Of a DNA stretch of 64,000 nucleotides, positions 24,466-37,460 are shown piece after piece. Origin of the DNA: Colletotrichum lupini. Its lineage: Eukaryota; Ascomycota; Sordariomycetes; Glomerellales; Glomerellaceae. The position numbers and the translations under genes were made by a program. The notes below the pieces were generated by a model, which had not been told where the DNA came from, did not search any database, and saw nothing but the letters and a program-made list of their open reading frames with translations. Each line of letters begins with the position of its first letter. The first letter of the stretch is position 1. The stretch lies in contig NC_064675.1 of the NCBI RefSeq assembly GCF_023278565.1, positions 2,418,001-2,482,000 of the forward strand, written 5' to 3'.

Positions 24466-25826
24466 ATGCAGACCCTCTCGGTTCTGCTCCTCGTCGTTGC
24501 GGCCAGCATACCGACGGCGGAAACCTTTGGGTTCTGGCGTCCTCATCTACTAGAACTGTCAACACAGCTAGGAGTCAACGACAGCATTCCCGCGTTACCA
24601 AGGGCAAACCGATGGCCACGGCCGCAGCTGACGCCGGTATTCATAGATTCAAATACCATCGCAAAGAGATCTGAGCAGAGGGCCCCTACCACGGCAGTGA
24701 CCCTAGGCCTAAACACCTGCGGCTTATTCACACTCTCTAAAGAGACAGGTCTGGGTTAGTATTTTCTTTTCTTTGATCTCCACGTCAAAACACCAATCTC
24801 GAAGCCGGTAGACAAAATCACCACTCGAGGATCCCGGTATTTACGGTATGCTGATGAACATCTCTCTCGGCTGCCTCAGTAATACGATCACGCACTTGCG
24901 ATGAAGACACCCGCTGCACCATTCAGAATGACTATTTAGCCTGTGGAGCGGCCCTAGCAACCGCTTGTTTGCCTCACGGTCACTCCATGTGCAGTCCATT
25001 TCCATCTCAGACTCGCGGAAGGGATACAATGTGCTGGTACGTCCCCGCGTTCCCCGAGGAAACTTGAAATGTTGCCTCACCCCTTCTTCTCTGGCGGGGG
25101 AAGACGACACTGACGGTCTGGAAAATCCATAGTACGTCAACGAACAGCTTCAACGGGGAGTGCCAGGAGTTCCGCCGGAAAGAGGGCACCCAAGACAAAA
25201 CACTCTGGGGATGTCGCGAGAAAGGCTTGCCATGGGATCCCCTCGTCTACCTGTATACCGCATCGACCAATTTGCTTCCTCCAGCTCCTGCTACCACCAC
25301 GTCTTCTCCTTCTTCTTCAGCAGATACGCGAGCCACGTCTGTGCCAGGCTCCTCCTCGACAGTCTCAGACGACCCGCCAACACCCTCCGTGCCATCAAGC
25401 CCGACACTTTCGACAGCCTCCTCGACAAGCGCACCGACGCCGGAACCTTCCAACGGCGGTGGCGGCGGCGCTGCTCCATCCAGCGGTAATCAGACGGGTG
25501 CCATTGTCGGCGGTGTCCTCAGCAGCGTGACCATCCTCGCCATCGCCGGCTGCGTCGCCACATGGCTCGTCGTGAGAAGAAGAAGAGCTTCGTCGGTCCG
25601 GGGGGAGTCGAGAGGTGGTGGTCACGTCTCGCCGTCTCCCAGCCACGAGCTCGCCGGCGACCAGCCGTGTGTGTCTCCGATAAACCAGAAAGAGGGAGAG
25701 CAGTGGAGCTATCAGCCCATGTCACCCACGTCGCCCGCGTCCTCGTCTGCTCAGCATCGGGACGTTTTTCAGGCGCCGGCGAACGATTCGATAGGAAGCG
25801 CGATGAAGCCGGCTGAGTTGGGCTGA
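24466..25826 (+). CDS. Secreted-type cysteine-rich single-pass membrane protein
   Basis: Not assigned to a named family. Three exons, 24466-24754, 24880-25036 and 25133-25826 (introns of 125 and 96 nt; phases 1 and 2), give 379 residues. A signal peptide (MQTLSVLLLVVAASIPTAE) is followed by a cysteine-rich ectodomain with spacing TCG...TC...C...ACG...ACL...C...MCC...C...GC. Next come a Ser/Thr/Pro-rich stalk likely to be O-glycosylated (about 215-285), a Gly-rich hinge, one transmembrane helix (about 291-313, AIVGGVLSSVTILAIAGCVATW) with an RRRR stop, and a Ser/Pro-rich cytoplasmic tail of about 65 residues. The layout resembles fungal wall sensors of the WSC/MID2 type, but the cysteine pattern is not one I can call WSC. 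The neighbouring gene shares the ectodomain. Surface sensing or adhesion is inference only. Confidence 0.82.
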
Positions 25827-26684
25827 GTTGAACTGCTCGACGATGCGGCGATCTTCAATGTTTCTCTAGCATCTGGTTCTACGCGAAAGGCCCTGGCGGG
25901 CCAAGGGGTCTGATGGAAATGAGTTATCATTTTTTTTTCTTTTGATATGAGTGTTCGTCCTGCGAGCAGATATGCCACTGTTCAGAACTTAATAACGATT
26001 GTCTACCAAATGTTACATCGCACCTCACCGGTATTGATATCGGGTTCAGCTGTACGCATGTAAAGCTATGAACATCCCATGGAGAAAGTTCTTATAGATA
26101 TTTCCCAGATGTGCAAGGTCTAGCCATGTTGAGTGAGTCAAGAACTAATTGCAAGCTCTTTGAGACCGGTAGCATGATGACTTCCGAAGGCTAGAGCACA
26201 CCTCGTGTACTCATCTAATTCTAATTATTGCTATTTCAAGAGCCCGTGACTGTAGCTCAAGGCCTCGATAGCCATTCATGAGGCTCGGAACCATGCAACA
26301 TAGTAGATAAATTTCGCCCTTGAGACCCTCAACCAAATGTTTGCGTGGAGTAAGGGCAGAGGAAGCGATGAGGTGAACAAAGAGACGCGATTCCCTTTCG
26401 TTTTGGGTCACAATTTGAATACAAGCAAGGGCAACCCACTTCGCTTGTGTCTTTCGTCGTACATGTTTGCTCCTACTTCGACCATTTCTATTCCAGTTTT
26501 AGCCATCTTTGAACCTCAAAACACCCCAAGTCGGTCCTAACATAGATGCCAAGAACCTACTGACTTATATGACCAAAGTCAAAATGCCCTTCTGCGCATC
26601 TCCTCTTCGCAATGGCCCGCCCGTTCCTGAAGGCACGTACGTCTCTTAGCCTCTCCATTGCTTGCTCCCCTTTCGTTCTTCGAT
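25827..26684. other. Spacer between the two cysteine-rich genes
   Basis: About 0.86 kb, A/T-richer than its flanks, holding the terminator of one gene and the promoter of the next. No open frame worth annotating. Confidence 0.5.
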
Positions 26685-27799
26685 ATGAGAGGCCACTCTG
26701 TTCTACTCGCTCTCGCCGGCACCCTTCTGTCTCTAACGACAGCGGACCCCATCGCCCTCGCCATCGTCATGCCGACAGAGAGCGCAGCTCCCCCGCTTGA
26801 CAGATTGACAAACAGCGGCCCGCTGGACCAACAACGATCTGGAGCCCGGGCCACGAGACAAGTCATCTCAGAGGGCATGGGAAAGGAGACGTGCGGGTTC
26901 TTTAGAACAGGGGGAGGTTAGTTTCCTCCATCATGATCTTGAAATTACCTGCTTGGGCTTTTCTCCCCCAGATTCTGCCTTCTCTCCTGGGAGAGGAGAG
27001 GAGGTGGCATGGGATGGGTTCAGATTAGGAGATGAATAGAAGGAACCAGTACTGACGCAAAGCCTATCAACCTGTTCTCAGAACTCGTATTAGTCACCTG
27101 CACAGCCGGCACAGGAACCTCCAGAATCGCATGCCACAACACGGGCAGGTGGCTCTGCGGAAGCCTCTACTCGACCTGTCTAGGCCCCGCCGAACCAATC
27201 TGCAGCGGCAAGACGCAGAATGGGGAGAGGACGCTCTGCTGGTATGTCCAACTAGCCCCATTTCACCACTTCAAACCCCCTCTCCTTCATCTTCGTCCAA
27301 CAAACCATCCCTTTTTCTCTTTCGATGCAGTCCCATCTCCACACACTAACACAGCCTCCCCTCTTCAAGCAACACAGAAAGCCCCGTCTGCGGCACCCTC
27401 CTCCGCGGCTCAGGCGAAAGCCAGAGAACGGGCCTAGCCTGCTTCGGCGCCGACTTCAAGACGAAATCCATCCAGACGCTCGCGTCGAACACGTGGCCGA
27501 CCTTTATCACGGACCCGCTGCCACCGTCATCATCGACATCGTCGGCGTCTTCGCCTTCGGCTACGTCCAGGCCCCAGATCGCGTCTGCGAAACCCTGCGC
27601 TACCCCGACGACCGCCACACCCTCGGCGTCTCCGACGAGCAGACCGATCAAGACGTCAACGTTTGGGATCCCTGATCCCTCGCCTTCGCCTGCGATGGCC
27701 CTGGGACAGTCGGCATCGGTGGGCAATGGACGGAGCGGCATCGTTCGGGGGCTCGGTGTGCTGGCTTTTGCGATGCATGTGGCTTGGATTGGTTTGTGA
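26685..27799 (+). CDS. Cysteine-rich secreted protein, probable GPI anchor; relative of the gene at 24466
   Basis: Three exons, 26685-26916, 27082-27241 and 27370-27799 (introns of 165 and 128 nt; phases 1 and 2), give 273 residues. A signal peptide (MRGHSVLLALAGTLLSLTTA) is followed by a cysteine-rich domain with the same spacing as the upstream gene: TCGFF...TC...C...LCG...TCL...C...LCC...C...AC. Then come a Ser/Thr/Pro-rich stretch and a C-terminal hydrophobic segment (IVRGLGVLAFAMHVAWIGL) with no basic tail, typical of a GPI-anchor signal. Both introns fall at the same points of the cysteine pattern as in the neighbour: after the first TCG block and inside the double cysteine. The product is probably carried on the cell surface or wall. 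The function is unknown, and the duplication with neighbour is inferred from the shared pattern and intron phases. Confidence 0.8.
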
Positions 27800-28067
27800 A
27801 GGAGGTCCAGGGCATGGGGGCAGTCTGATATATATCAACAGACCTGATGGGTTAGAATGAGCAAAATCGTTGAATCAAAAGAGAAAATAAGAAGAAGAAT
27901 CATCTTTGCATTTGGTAGTGCCGCTTATGCCATGCCCCCCTCGTAACCGATTCAGAGATGGAGCCCCCTTTGTTATCCCAACGCCCCTGTAGACATGTTG
28001 CCAAAAACGTTCTGATTCTTCGCAAAAACAAGTGCTAGGCCTTTTCACACCTACCGCACCTTACGCC

Positions 28068-29289
28068 TCAAAACCTCAGCTTGGGCATCACAAACACCAA
28101 GAGGATCAAGGCGACCATGAGCCCGTACACCCAAGCATACAAAATCATCCTCCCCCACCATCCTTTCCCCTCCGTCATCTTCCGCAGCGTGCCCATCCGC
28201 CGGCTCGCGGCGTCCATCGACCTCTCCGTCTTATCCATCCCGTCCGCCGCGCGCGACACCACGCCCTTGTCCTGCTCGAGTGTGCTCGAGAACTTCTGCG
28301 AGCTGGCCTTGAGCGCGCTGGCCATCTTGAGGATCGACTCGGAGAGCGCGTCCTGCTCCGCGCGCTGGTGGTCCAGGATCGCCTCGGCCGTCGCCGTCGA
28401 CGACGCGGGCCCGGAGGCCGAGGACTTCGTGGTGTTGGAGCGGCGGGAGGCGAAGAGGGCTGCGCGGGCTGTGGCTGTCGTTGTCGCTGAGGGCGAATCT
28501 GGGCGGGCTGGGCCGCGGGAGCGGAGGGTCTGCGTTGTTGTCGTGCCCGCCTCGGGGGTTGTGTGTGTCTGCGGCGCAGGTGATGGTTCTGTTGCTGATC
28601 GTGCTGGTGCCGTTGGCGCCTCTGACGGTTCTCTGGGGACAGCCGTTACTGGTGGGGGCAGTTCCGGTATTTCTGGTTCATCGTCGTCGTCTTCGGGGGT
28701 GTTATCTGTGGGTATATCTGTTGACCGCGAGTCCATGCTCTCGCTCGGTGTAGGAATGATATCGGCCAGGACGTCCTCTCCATCTGAACTGTTGTCATCC
28801 TCATCCTCGTGTAACTGTTGCGCGGGTGTCAGCAGCGACAACATGGAACTCGTCGCACCCTCACTCGGTCTGCAGGCCATCAAAAAGAGCGCACCTGTTC
28901 GAGATCATGCATCCTGTCCACCAGTCTCTCGAGAAGTTCGCGTTTACGGTTGAGATCGACCTGCATATCCTGCCGCCGGGAGAGCAGCTTGACGTGCAGC
29001 GCCTCCTGCTCGACTCTGGTAAGAAGACTCCGGGCATATTCGAGGTTCTGTGAAAGATTCCTGGTGAGCATCAAAGCACCGCGCTGTATTGGCCTTTCTT
29101 CAGGAGATCCCATACCGAGTTCAATCTCGCTCGCTCAAATTCGCTAGCCCGTAACCTGCGCTCGCGGCTCTGATCGGCATGCAGGATCGCATGGTCAAGT
29201 CGTCGCAGGAGTTGGTTGAGCTCGGCCGCGCCCTTCTCGGGGGTTGCGCCGCCGGCGGTAAATGGTGACGCCGATGATAATCGAGCCAT
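28068..29289 (-). CDS. USE1: ER SNARE Use1 (tail-anchored)
   Basis: USE1 is the ER-resident SNARE needed for fusion of Golgi-derived COPI vesicles with the ER, working with Ufe1, Sec20, Sec22 and the Dsl1 tether. Three exons, 29289-29116, 29047-28895 and 28814-28068, are joined in phase 0 across introns of 68 and 80 nt, giving 357 residues. The N-terminal helical part includes ELNQLLRRLDHAI, then the EFERARLNS-NLEYARSLL junction, which fits the family across the first splice. An acidic and Pro/Thr-rich linker follows. The SNARE helix (about residues 255-325, from DHQRAEQDALSESI to SRRMGTLRKM) leads into GKGWWGRM and a C-terminal transmembrane anchor ending VFVMPKLRF, the diagnostic end of fungal Use1. 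The start at 29289 is preferred, although the frame is open further upstream. Confidence 0.92.
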
Positions 29290-32200
29290 AATGTATTTCT
29301 CTGGGGTTCCTTCACTTAGGCTCACGATACTTTCGGGGGGAAGTTCGATTTCGGTCGGGTTTTGTAGAACCGGGGATTGTTGGACATGTGTCTGGAAAGC
29401 TGATGATGTCGTCGCAAAGTCAAGCCACCGTGGCTGAAGCTCACCCCTCCAAGTGCCGGGCGCACAGGCCACACTCAAACACGTCGATCCCAAAAAGTGG
29501 GCTTCCTCTGCCCTTCCGTGTAAGTGAAGCAACATCTGAGAACTGCTCATCTTTGAGTTACTTGTGTCAATCGCACGAGTTCCTCCTAAACTATGTTTGA
29601 GATAACATCTCATAATTAAGATTTTTTTTCTAAATAAAAAAATTCAATTGGCCGAATTACCAATCCATAGATAAGCAATGCCCCTCGTATACAACTGTTG
29701 TAGGCAATTCGTCACTGAGTACCCAAGTCTATGTGATGTCTTTAGAGCATCAACCTAAATACTCTCTGGCAATCGCCAAAAAGTTGGATTGAAATATTTT
29801 GAGGAGCCTGAAGTCTTGTTATGCATCTTCCTCTTGGCACGCAAATCCTTACACACAAAGGTTCACTTGACAAGGCCTCTGGAAAATGCCACAGCAAAGC
29901 TATAGCTGCTTCAGCTCATCTCTCACCATGCAAGTAAGTAGGGAAGTAGAAGTTAAGCGATCCAAACATGATTGGAAAGCCTACATGCTAGATGTCCAAT
30001 ATTTTCCGAAACATCACTTCAGACGCGGGCACATAAGACTTCGCGGCCGGAACCGATGAGACGTAGCAAGATATCTGAGAGCTTCATTCATCATGGCCGA
30101 CTACGCCGACTGATACTAGACCTTATGCGTTATTCTATTGACAACACCGTTCGCCAAAGAAGGGCTCGTTGGATTCTCAAGAACCGGCTTTCATCAAAAG
30201 GGTGCAGCTGAGGCCCTTGCATGACCGTCCACTGGAGTGAAGACGGCCGCGTGTAACGCGGCAACACCAAACACCAAAACTACAGTTGTCATCCTTGTTT
30301 GATATTTGCAGATTCAGAGTCAGACTCTTAGACTACGACTTACATGTCTTTCTTGAAGCAGAGTCCCGAACCCAGATATTCCAATGCAGTCCAGATTTCA
30401 AAGTGAACCCCCTACGACAAATAACATCCCGAATCTCTTTACTCGCCATCATCCAGGAACGCCACTTTCTTGGGTGCCGCGAGACTGCTTGTTAAATACT
30501 TTTCTAGACTTGAGGACCAAGCAACAGATTGATGAGGTCAGACTACCAAGACGCAAGGTAAACCCAGAATCTCGAGACTACGAAAGCCCCCCCCCGAGAC
30601 GGGGGAAGGGGGAGGGCGGGCATGACTCTCATCATCACCTTGCTTCTCTCCATTGACTTAAAGAGACTCTGGATCAGATAACTTACCCCGGAAGGACGCA
30701 AGGCAAGCTCTATAATACGCTTGTAGTATAGTTTCCGGGGCACTCTTCCAAACACCACCACGCGACGGACGCAAATCCTTCGATAACACGACAAAATCTC
30801 GTGACCTTTGAAACAGATCGCGAGGTTGCCCTTACAAAGTCACTCGGCCTCGACCCTGTCAACGTGTCGTCAAACTCGTATACCCAGTCAACCGAGTCAC
30901 GATGCATTCTAGCCGACTTCGCCTTCTTCTGCATAGCCCAGTCAAAAGCTCACCTCGCGGGATTTGCAACGATGGGCACGATTGATTCAATGGCAGCGCC
31001 TCTGAGACCACTCCCACCCTGTTACCATCACGTGCATCACGCTCAAAAGTTGAAATCGCCTCCAGAATCAAGCGGGACAATTCATCTCCCCCGTCATCTT
31101 CGTCGATCACTCGCACGTGTCTCGTGAACAACAGCCCACAATCATTCCCGCAACCAGCTCTGAGTTGTCAATCGTACCAAGAACCAAGGAAGTCATGCCG
31201 TAAAGTCCTTGATGAAGAACTTGGAATCACGAATGCTGCGTATCCACAAATAGGTACTTCGGTCTTCAAACTGCCAAGTTAAGAGAGCGAATGCCCTCCC
31301 GACAGCTCCGAGCCCCCACATTCGCGCTGCCCATGGACAAGCTACGATGTGCGCAGAGTCAGCACGCTATCGTATTAAAAGCACATTCATGTGAGCGCAT
31401 GATGGAGGAACAGAGTGTGGCTATGCCCCTCCTTCCATCGCCTTCTACCCCGCGTTCCTCGGACCTGAACAACAGGTTAAAGTGTGGATTCGAACCGTTA
31501 CTTATCAAGGAGGTGAAGTTGTCATGGTTGCGTGGGTTGCGTGGGATTTTGGCTCGTATGGACGGCAAAGGGTCTGCAAGTGGTGGTCCTGCAGGGCTGA
31601 ATGCCTATGGCTTAGACAAGAATCCTCCGTTTCAACGATTAGCCTGTTTCATTTCCTGCAGTTGTGTTGTAGATAGGCTGTAAATCAGAGATCTCTCCGG
31701 CCAAGAGCCAGTTGTGAGTGTGTCCCGAAAAATGCGACGGTAAACAGGGCAAGGCGAAAGTCGGTCGTTATTGGGCGAGCTGAGGCGAATGGGCTGGTTT
31801 TGATGACGAAGTTGTGTGGTTCTGCGCCACCCCCAAAGGTCGACTAGGTACTGCGTACAGAGTGCGTTGAAGACGAAGGAAATGCGATGCAGCCAGTAGA
31901 GATGATGCCAAAGCCGCGTCCGAGGCAGGTCTTCTCCGCAAATCCCACTCGGTTGTCGTTGGACAACAGGTGCGGGCGAGGAAACACGACATTTCTGACT
32001 TGGGGAACGGGCGCTGTGTGTCCCTGCATGACGAGAGAGGATTTGGTGCTAATTATGGAAACGGGATGAACCCGGCATTGGTTGGACCAGCTCATTGACG
32101 GCATTTTGAAGGGTCTTCACAATGGTACGTAGTCTTAGAGGGTGTGAGGGTGTGGCGTGGTGCTGTGCGGTGGCAGTGGGCGGCATGTCGGGACCTGGAG

Positions 32201-34700
32201 GCAACACTGTCGAAGCCGGGAAGGGCGTCGGGGCAACAAGCTCTTTCAAGCACTGAAGGCCGTTGACATAAACCTGGCGGGGGATGCGGGCATCGTCGTC
32301 GAAGCCGGAGGTACACGACGTCATCAGGTAGCTATGGGGATGGGAGCAATTGCCAATGAGACAGAAGAGTACATGCGGATTACCGCCTGGTCTCTGGCCA
32401 GGGCCTCGAGAGCGCAAGTAGCGGTAGGGTATCTGCTGCTATGGAAGCCACTGTGACCCGCCAGTCCCTGAAGATGGGATAGACATGGGCATGGAAAGGC
32501 CGATGAATGGTCAGAACGATGGATGTTCGGCAAGATCCAGCATCTGGGCTCTGCTCTGCAGACAGTGCAGAGGCTGCCACTTTGGGTCGGATGGGTGCCA
32601 TTGGGTTGTGTTGGGTGGCTTGTGTTGCTTTTCTGCAAAAGGTATGTGAACCGTGACCCGGGAGCCAATCGCCCATGACTCCATGTTGCTGAACTGATGA
32701 GAAAACACGAGGAGTCTTAGGCTTTGCTCTCCTGGACCAGAGGCATGTCGGATAAAATGCGAGACATTGGTGTCAAAGCTGTCAGACATTACCTGGAACG
32801 TCGGCCGATGTGTTGGTGTCAGTCAGAGAGCGCAGGGTTCGCTAGGAGTAGCAAGTCCTGGGGCCCATTGGCTAGACTCTGTCGGTTGCAGGTGAGTGCT
32901 GCGAACCGAAGCTTGGAAGTGGCATGGTATCTGGCCACGGGTGACGAATTGACTGCCTGGACGAGTTGAATCTCGGCGCCGACGTTACGAGACGAGATTC
33001 TGCATTTCCTGAGCGGCGGTATCACTCCGGAGAAGAGGGCCGCGAGGGAGCACAACGAACGAATGCCCTGTGGTGTTGTGTGTCTCGGCTCCACCACAAT
33101 GGATCGCATCTGTACTATGGTCAAGCTGAGGAGAAAGTCCAAAGCGGAAGACAGCACTTTCTACTCTTGAATACATTAGATTAGATACGCAATAGTCGAT
33201 GCCTTGCACGCTTTGATTGTCCCACGGAGCAGACTGGCACATCAGGCATGGACAGATGTCGTCGGTTGAGTCCATGGTTACAAGGCCTGATCGTGCCGGC
33301 ACAGTTCCATCCGCCAGGAGGCTTAGTTCGGCGCTGGCAAGGTGATCGACAGCGGCTTTTGCCTCTTCGGAGACGGAGCTTCGGGCTGGACCAGCAAATG
33401 GACCGCGCCCTGAGGTCAAGACGTGACGGAAGTCCTGTTCTGGTTCAGGAGAAGCTCAAAACGGACGGGTGAGAGCAAGATGATGTCGTCGTGGTAGCAT
33501 TTGATGACTCGACCAAGGAAGGCAGGGGAAACGAAACGCTACTTTGCTAGATTCTTCCTCCCAGACTGATAACAGCAGATCCACCGACCGAAAGCAGGTT
33601 GCGGGACGGAAATTGCAACGAAAGCCAAGTTTTCGAGTCCGAGATAGGTAGTCCATACGATGAAATGGCAGAAATGGCCATGGTTGACATTTGCAAAACA
33701 GCTTGACAGACAGGGACAAGTAAGAGGGTACGTTGAGAATAAGACAGTGAGTCTCAAAAAAGCGAAAGCCGGACGGATAGCTGAGCACGCCGCACGGTGG
33801 GTTTCGCGTGTCGATGTGACGATGTGCAGCCCCGGCTGATGTGGGAAGAGAAATGCGGCTTGCGGCTTGCGGCCGGCAATGTGGCAATATTTTCAGTCCA
33901 AAAGTCAATTGATTGCAAAACGAATTCACGGCTGGCCTGATGTTGCGGCAGTCGCGTGTCACAGATACACTTTCTTCTTTCCATCTCAAGGTGAGGTACC
34001 TTATTTCGAGGTACTTTGAGATGGAAGATGGGAAAGAGGAAAGAGGTGCCGCCAGCTTGGGGACCAGGTTGGCAGGTGCATCGGTCAGTTGGTGCCCGGC
34101 CCGGATTGAACGAGACGAGCAGGTGCCAATTAATGCAGGTACCTCCGGCGGCGCATTCCCGTCGTGTCCATGGTCAGACTGCGCACCTCAGCCTGCTGTG
34201 CCTGCCTTACTTCAGATTCTGCCTGATGATTGTTAGAGGCCTAAGACACAAACAATATCCTTTGGTACTGAATGAGTTCCCACTATCGCGGGAGGAGAAT
34301 AAGAGCAACTGAAGGCTTTAGATGGAACGTGAGTAGTATTTTGGCGAGTATATGGATAACCTGAGTGTCAAGACCTAAGGATCACGGCCTTTGGAAAGGC
34401 AGCATAGATGTGTTAGTGGTGATTGAGGAAAGTGCCCTAGATGGGTCTCTCTTGAATCGATTCTTGTCTTCCGCCGACTTCTAGAGCGGATAATCACGAG
34501 GGGAAGTAGACAGTTTCTTGCTCTCGTGTTTGTTTTTTCTTCTTTCCTGGCGACTGCTTCCCGACGTCTTTTTTGTTTTGTTTTGTTAATTGGTTCCTAT
34601 TCATGTTTTGTTTTTTTCCTTTCTAGAACCAATTTCCAAAACTGGTATTCTCCTGGCTCCGTTACCCGTACTAGAGCGCCCAAGCTCCGGTGAGCTCCCG
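29290..34700. other. Gene-poor interval, first part
   Basis: About 5.4 kb after the USE1 start with no gene I can support. The section around 29600-29850 is A/T-rich. Scattered frames of 60-177 codons on both strands (the longest is 33456-33989 minus) lack domains, signal peptides or intron-linked continuations that I recognise. A T-loop-like sequence at 31485-31497 does not fold as a tRNA. A GAGGTACCTTATTTCGAGGTACT motif pair lies at 33993-34015. Confidence 0.5.
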
Positions 34701-35496
34701 CCAGCGCCGCTAGGAGCAGAAGAGGGGACTTGTCTCCACGTCTAAGCAGACGACAACCATGGATGAACCATCCAAACCATCAATTGGACCAGGCAGATCC
34801 CATCGAGAGGCTGGAGACTCGGGAGTACAGAGGCGCCTCGGACTGTGGGCAACGTGGCTGTCACCGTGCAATTACCACTGCCCGCATGAAAGCTCTCTGC
34901 TCGTATGTCAGGGCACTGCATATCTAAGCTTTCGTGGAGGGAATTAGTGACTCTCCTCACTGACAAGCGCTGGCAGCAAGCTGCAGTGCCGCACGAGTCC
35001 ACCTCCCAAGCTTGACTCGCGAGGCTTTTCGCGAACGGCCGAAAAGACTCAAGAGGGGAAGAGGGGCCTTTCCAGCATGCGGCAAATCCGCTGGGCACCT
35101 TGACACAGGCATGCGGCATCTGTGTATGAGGTACCCTTTTCACCCGTAGCGAAGGCGCTGTGAGTTGTAAATCATGTAGGCAAAAGGGGTTGACGCATGC
35201 CGGCAGTTTATTTCGCGATGAAGTGCGCAAGCGATAGAACTCGGATCTTTAGATCCCAAGGACCAAGGGATTGGGGGAGTCGAATCATAAATGTCAAGAT
35301 GCCGAGGTAATATCGCTCATAGATGCCCAAGTGATGCATCTTTTCGAGATGGGAACTCAAGATCTTGACAAGTGAGAGCGTGGCGTGGCGTGGCTGGTAG
35401 CATCTGCACGCTTCCCTTGCCGTACCTTAACTTAAAGTTCCTCGCCGGACTGTAGACGCCGTATGAAATCTCTGCCTTCACTCCACCGCGAGACCC

Positions 35497-35512
35497 AAGG
35501 TACCTAGGTACT
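35497..35512 (+). repeat. AGGTACCTAGGTACT palindromic motif
   Basis: AAGGTACCTAGGTACT, a near-perfect inverted repeat belonging to the AGGTACCT family found in many spacers of the window. Confidence 0.7.
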
Positions 35513-36510
35513 TCACGACCTGGTAGGTGTCCGTATGCACGTCTCGTCTGGGTGCTCAGAGTATATCTGTGTAGGTATCTTAATTCAGTGTGAGGTATTC
35601 GTAAGGATCTAACGCCGTGCGTGCGAGTGTGATGTGGACTGAGATTTGAACAGTGTGGACTGAAATCACTAGACTGATGCAGAGTACGTGTGTAAGTGCG
35701 TAGTCGTGAAATGAGAGATTGATTGAGTGTGATTGTTTTATTGATCTGGTGTTGAACAATAAATAAAAAAAACAAAATTTTTAGACCAACCCGCCAGGCG
35801 GGGAGGACTCGGAGAAAGGGCCGCCCCTCAGTGGTCACTGGGACTCCCGAGTCTAGGACCCACTACCATCTCGTCAGTCTCATTTCGCGCAAGAGCTCCC
35901 GTCGGCAGGGTCACCCCTCCTTCCTGGCCTCTCCCATTGTTCTCCTTGAGTCCTTCCCTCTCACGCTGCTTTGGCTGCTTCCAGAGTCGAAGTTCTGCCA
36001 GCCCCCAGAGGTAAGAACCCAGGTGGCAGGCACCCAGGATGGCCCAGGCCTCCCGTCGTCCCATTTGATCCTTCCTGACGACGCCCCACAGAGCCAAAAA
36101 TGCGGCGAGGTACTATCTTGCCATGATGGTCATATGAAAGGTACTTGGCCGTCTTTGGAGCTGGGTGCATGGCAACATGGAAATTACGGCACTCACTTTG
36201 GACCTGCCAGCTGGAGATGGACAAAAGCGTTTATTGTCACTTGTACTTGTATGCATAGTAAGGTACGTACCTTTGATATGGAGACATGGGCGTGGACAAC
36301 ACTGTGAGTTACCTTAGGTTTGCAGATTCGTCCATTCTCTTTCTGCGTCTCCTCTCGCATACCACCGTGCCTCTGCGTCCATCTACCAGGAAGTGCCGCG
36401 TCGTTGTCCCCTTGCATGCTGTCAGCCTTTCTCCAGCAAGCAACATGTAACCACAGGGCAGTCTTCCATTTCCACTGCCGCCATCACGATAAGGGACTAC
36501 TCTTCGAACA

Positions 36511-36527
36511 AGGTACCTAAGGTACCT
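36511..36527 (+). repeat. AGGTACCT-A-AGGTACCT double palindrome
   Basis: Two perfect 8-base palindromes AGGTACCT separated by one base, in non-coding sequence. Confidence 0.8.
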
Positions 36528-37432
36528 ATCCCAAGGTGAAATATCACCATCACCATCGCTATCGCCAGTCCACCTCCTCTTCGATCATCGGTGACAGTAC
36601 CCTACCGGCAACTAGCTGCCATGGGCCCTGACGTCTGGGTACTTTAGGTTAATAGCTAAGGTGAAGTGCTAACATAGCTGGCCAGGAACCCCAGTGGTCA
36701 GGGAGACGCCGTGAGTCCGCGACAGTCGGGAACGACCAGTGACAGACGGCTAATGAACGGCCTCCGCCCAGCAGCATTCAACGTCCCACGTCGCACGTAA
36801 CTGCGCATCAGTACCACACATTGGCCGCTGCAGCCTTGGGGCCTCGACGAGTCTTTCTCTCCACCGTATAATGGGCCTGGAGTGTCTGGCCTGTCTTGGT
36901 CCCTAGGCCTTCTGGAGCTTTTGCAAGGTCCCAGGCCAGCTCTCTTCCACTCGTGAGCACTGCTCCGGGCCATTTAGACGCACCTCACCTAGGGGTACTT
37001 CCATTCCCTGACGAGAGTGGCGGGGCAGGCAGGTATCTTATGTTTCCACTCCCGCTCCCACACTCCCGTTTCCTCCCACCCGACCTCTCCAGCCAAGGCC
37101 CAGCGCCAGTCCCTGTGCCCACTACTTAGTTACCTTACCTTAGTGCTAAGTACGGAGTACTGCGTACTGCGTATGTAGATATTGGCATTGAATTCACATT
37201 GGAGCCTCTGCCCTCTGGCTCCATCAAATGGGCATGACATCGGTATCGCAGCCGTCCAACCCCTCACAACCCTCATCCATCCTCGTCGTCGCTGGCCCTA
37301 CCAGACCACCTGACCGGCGGCAACCCTGCTCTTTGCTGCTACCTTGATCCGGGTTATCCATCCCGTCCCGTAATGTCAGCGCCTGGCTGCCGCCGCCGCG
37401 CTGACGAGTTGTACCGCTTGGTATGCTCCTTC

Positions 37433-37460
37433 TGCTGGTGCTGGTGCTGGTGCTGCTGCC
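37433..37460 (+). repeat. CTGGTG hexanucleotide repeat
   Basis: About four units of CTGGTG, degenerating to CTGCTG, in the C/T-rich upstream region of the RhoGAP gene. Confidence 0.7.

Noticed and set aside
31485..31497. GGTTCGAATCC-like T-loop on the minus strand, possible tRNA
   Set aside because: The bases flanking the loop do not pair as a five-base T stem, and no acceptor, D or anticodon arms fit around it.
33456..33989. 177-codon minus-strand frame in the gene-poor interval
   Set aside because: No recognisable motif, and I found no plausible introns joining it to neighbouring frames.
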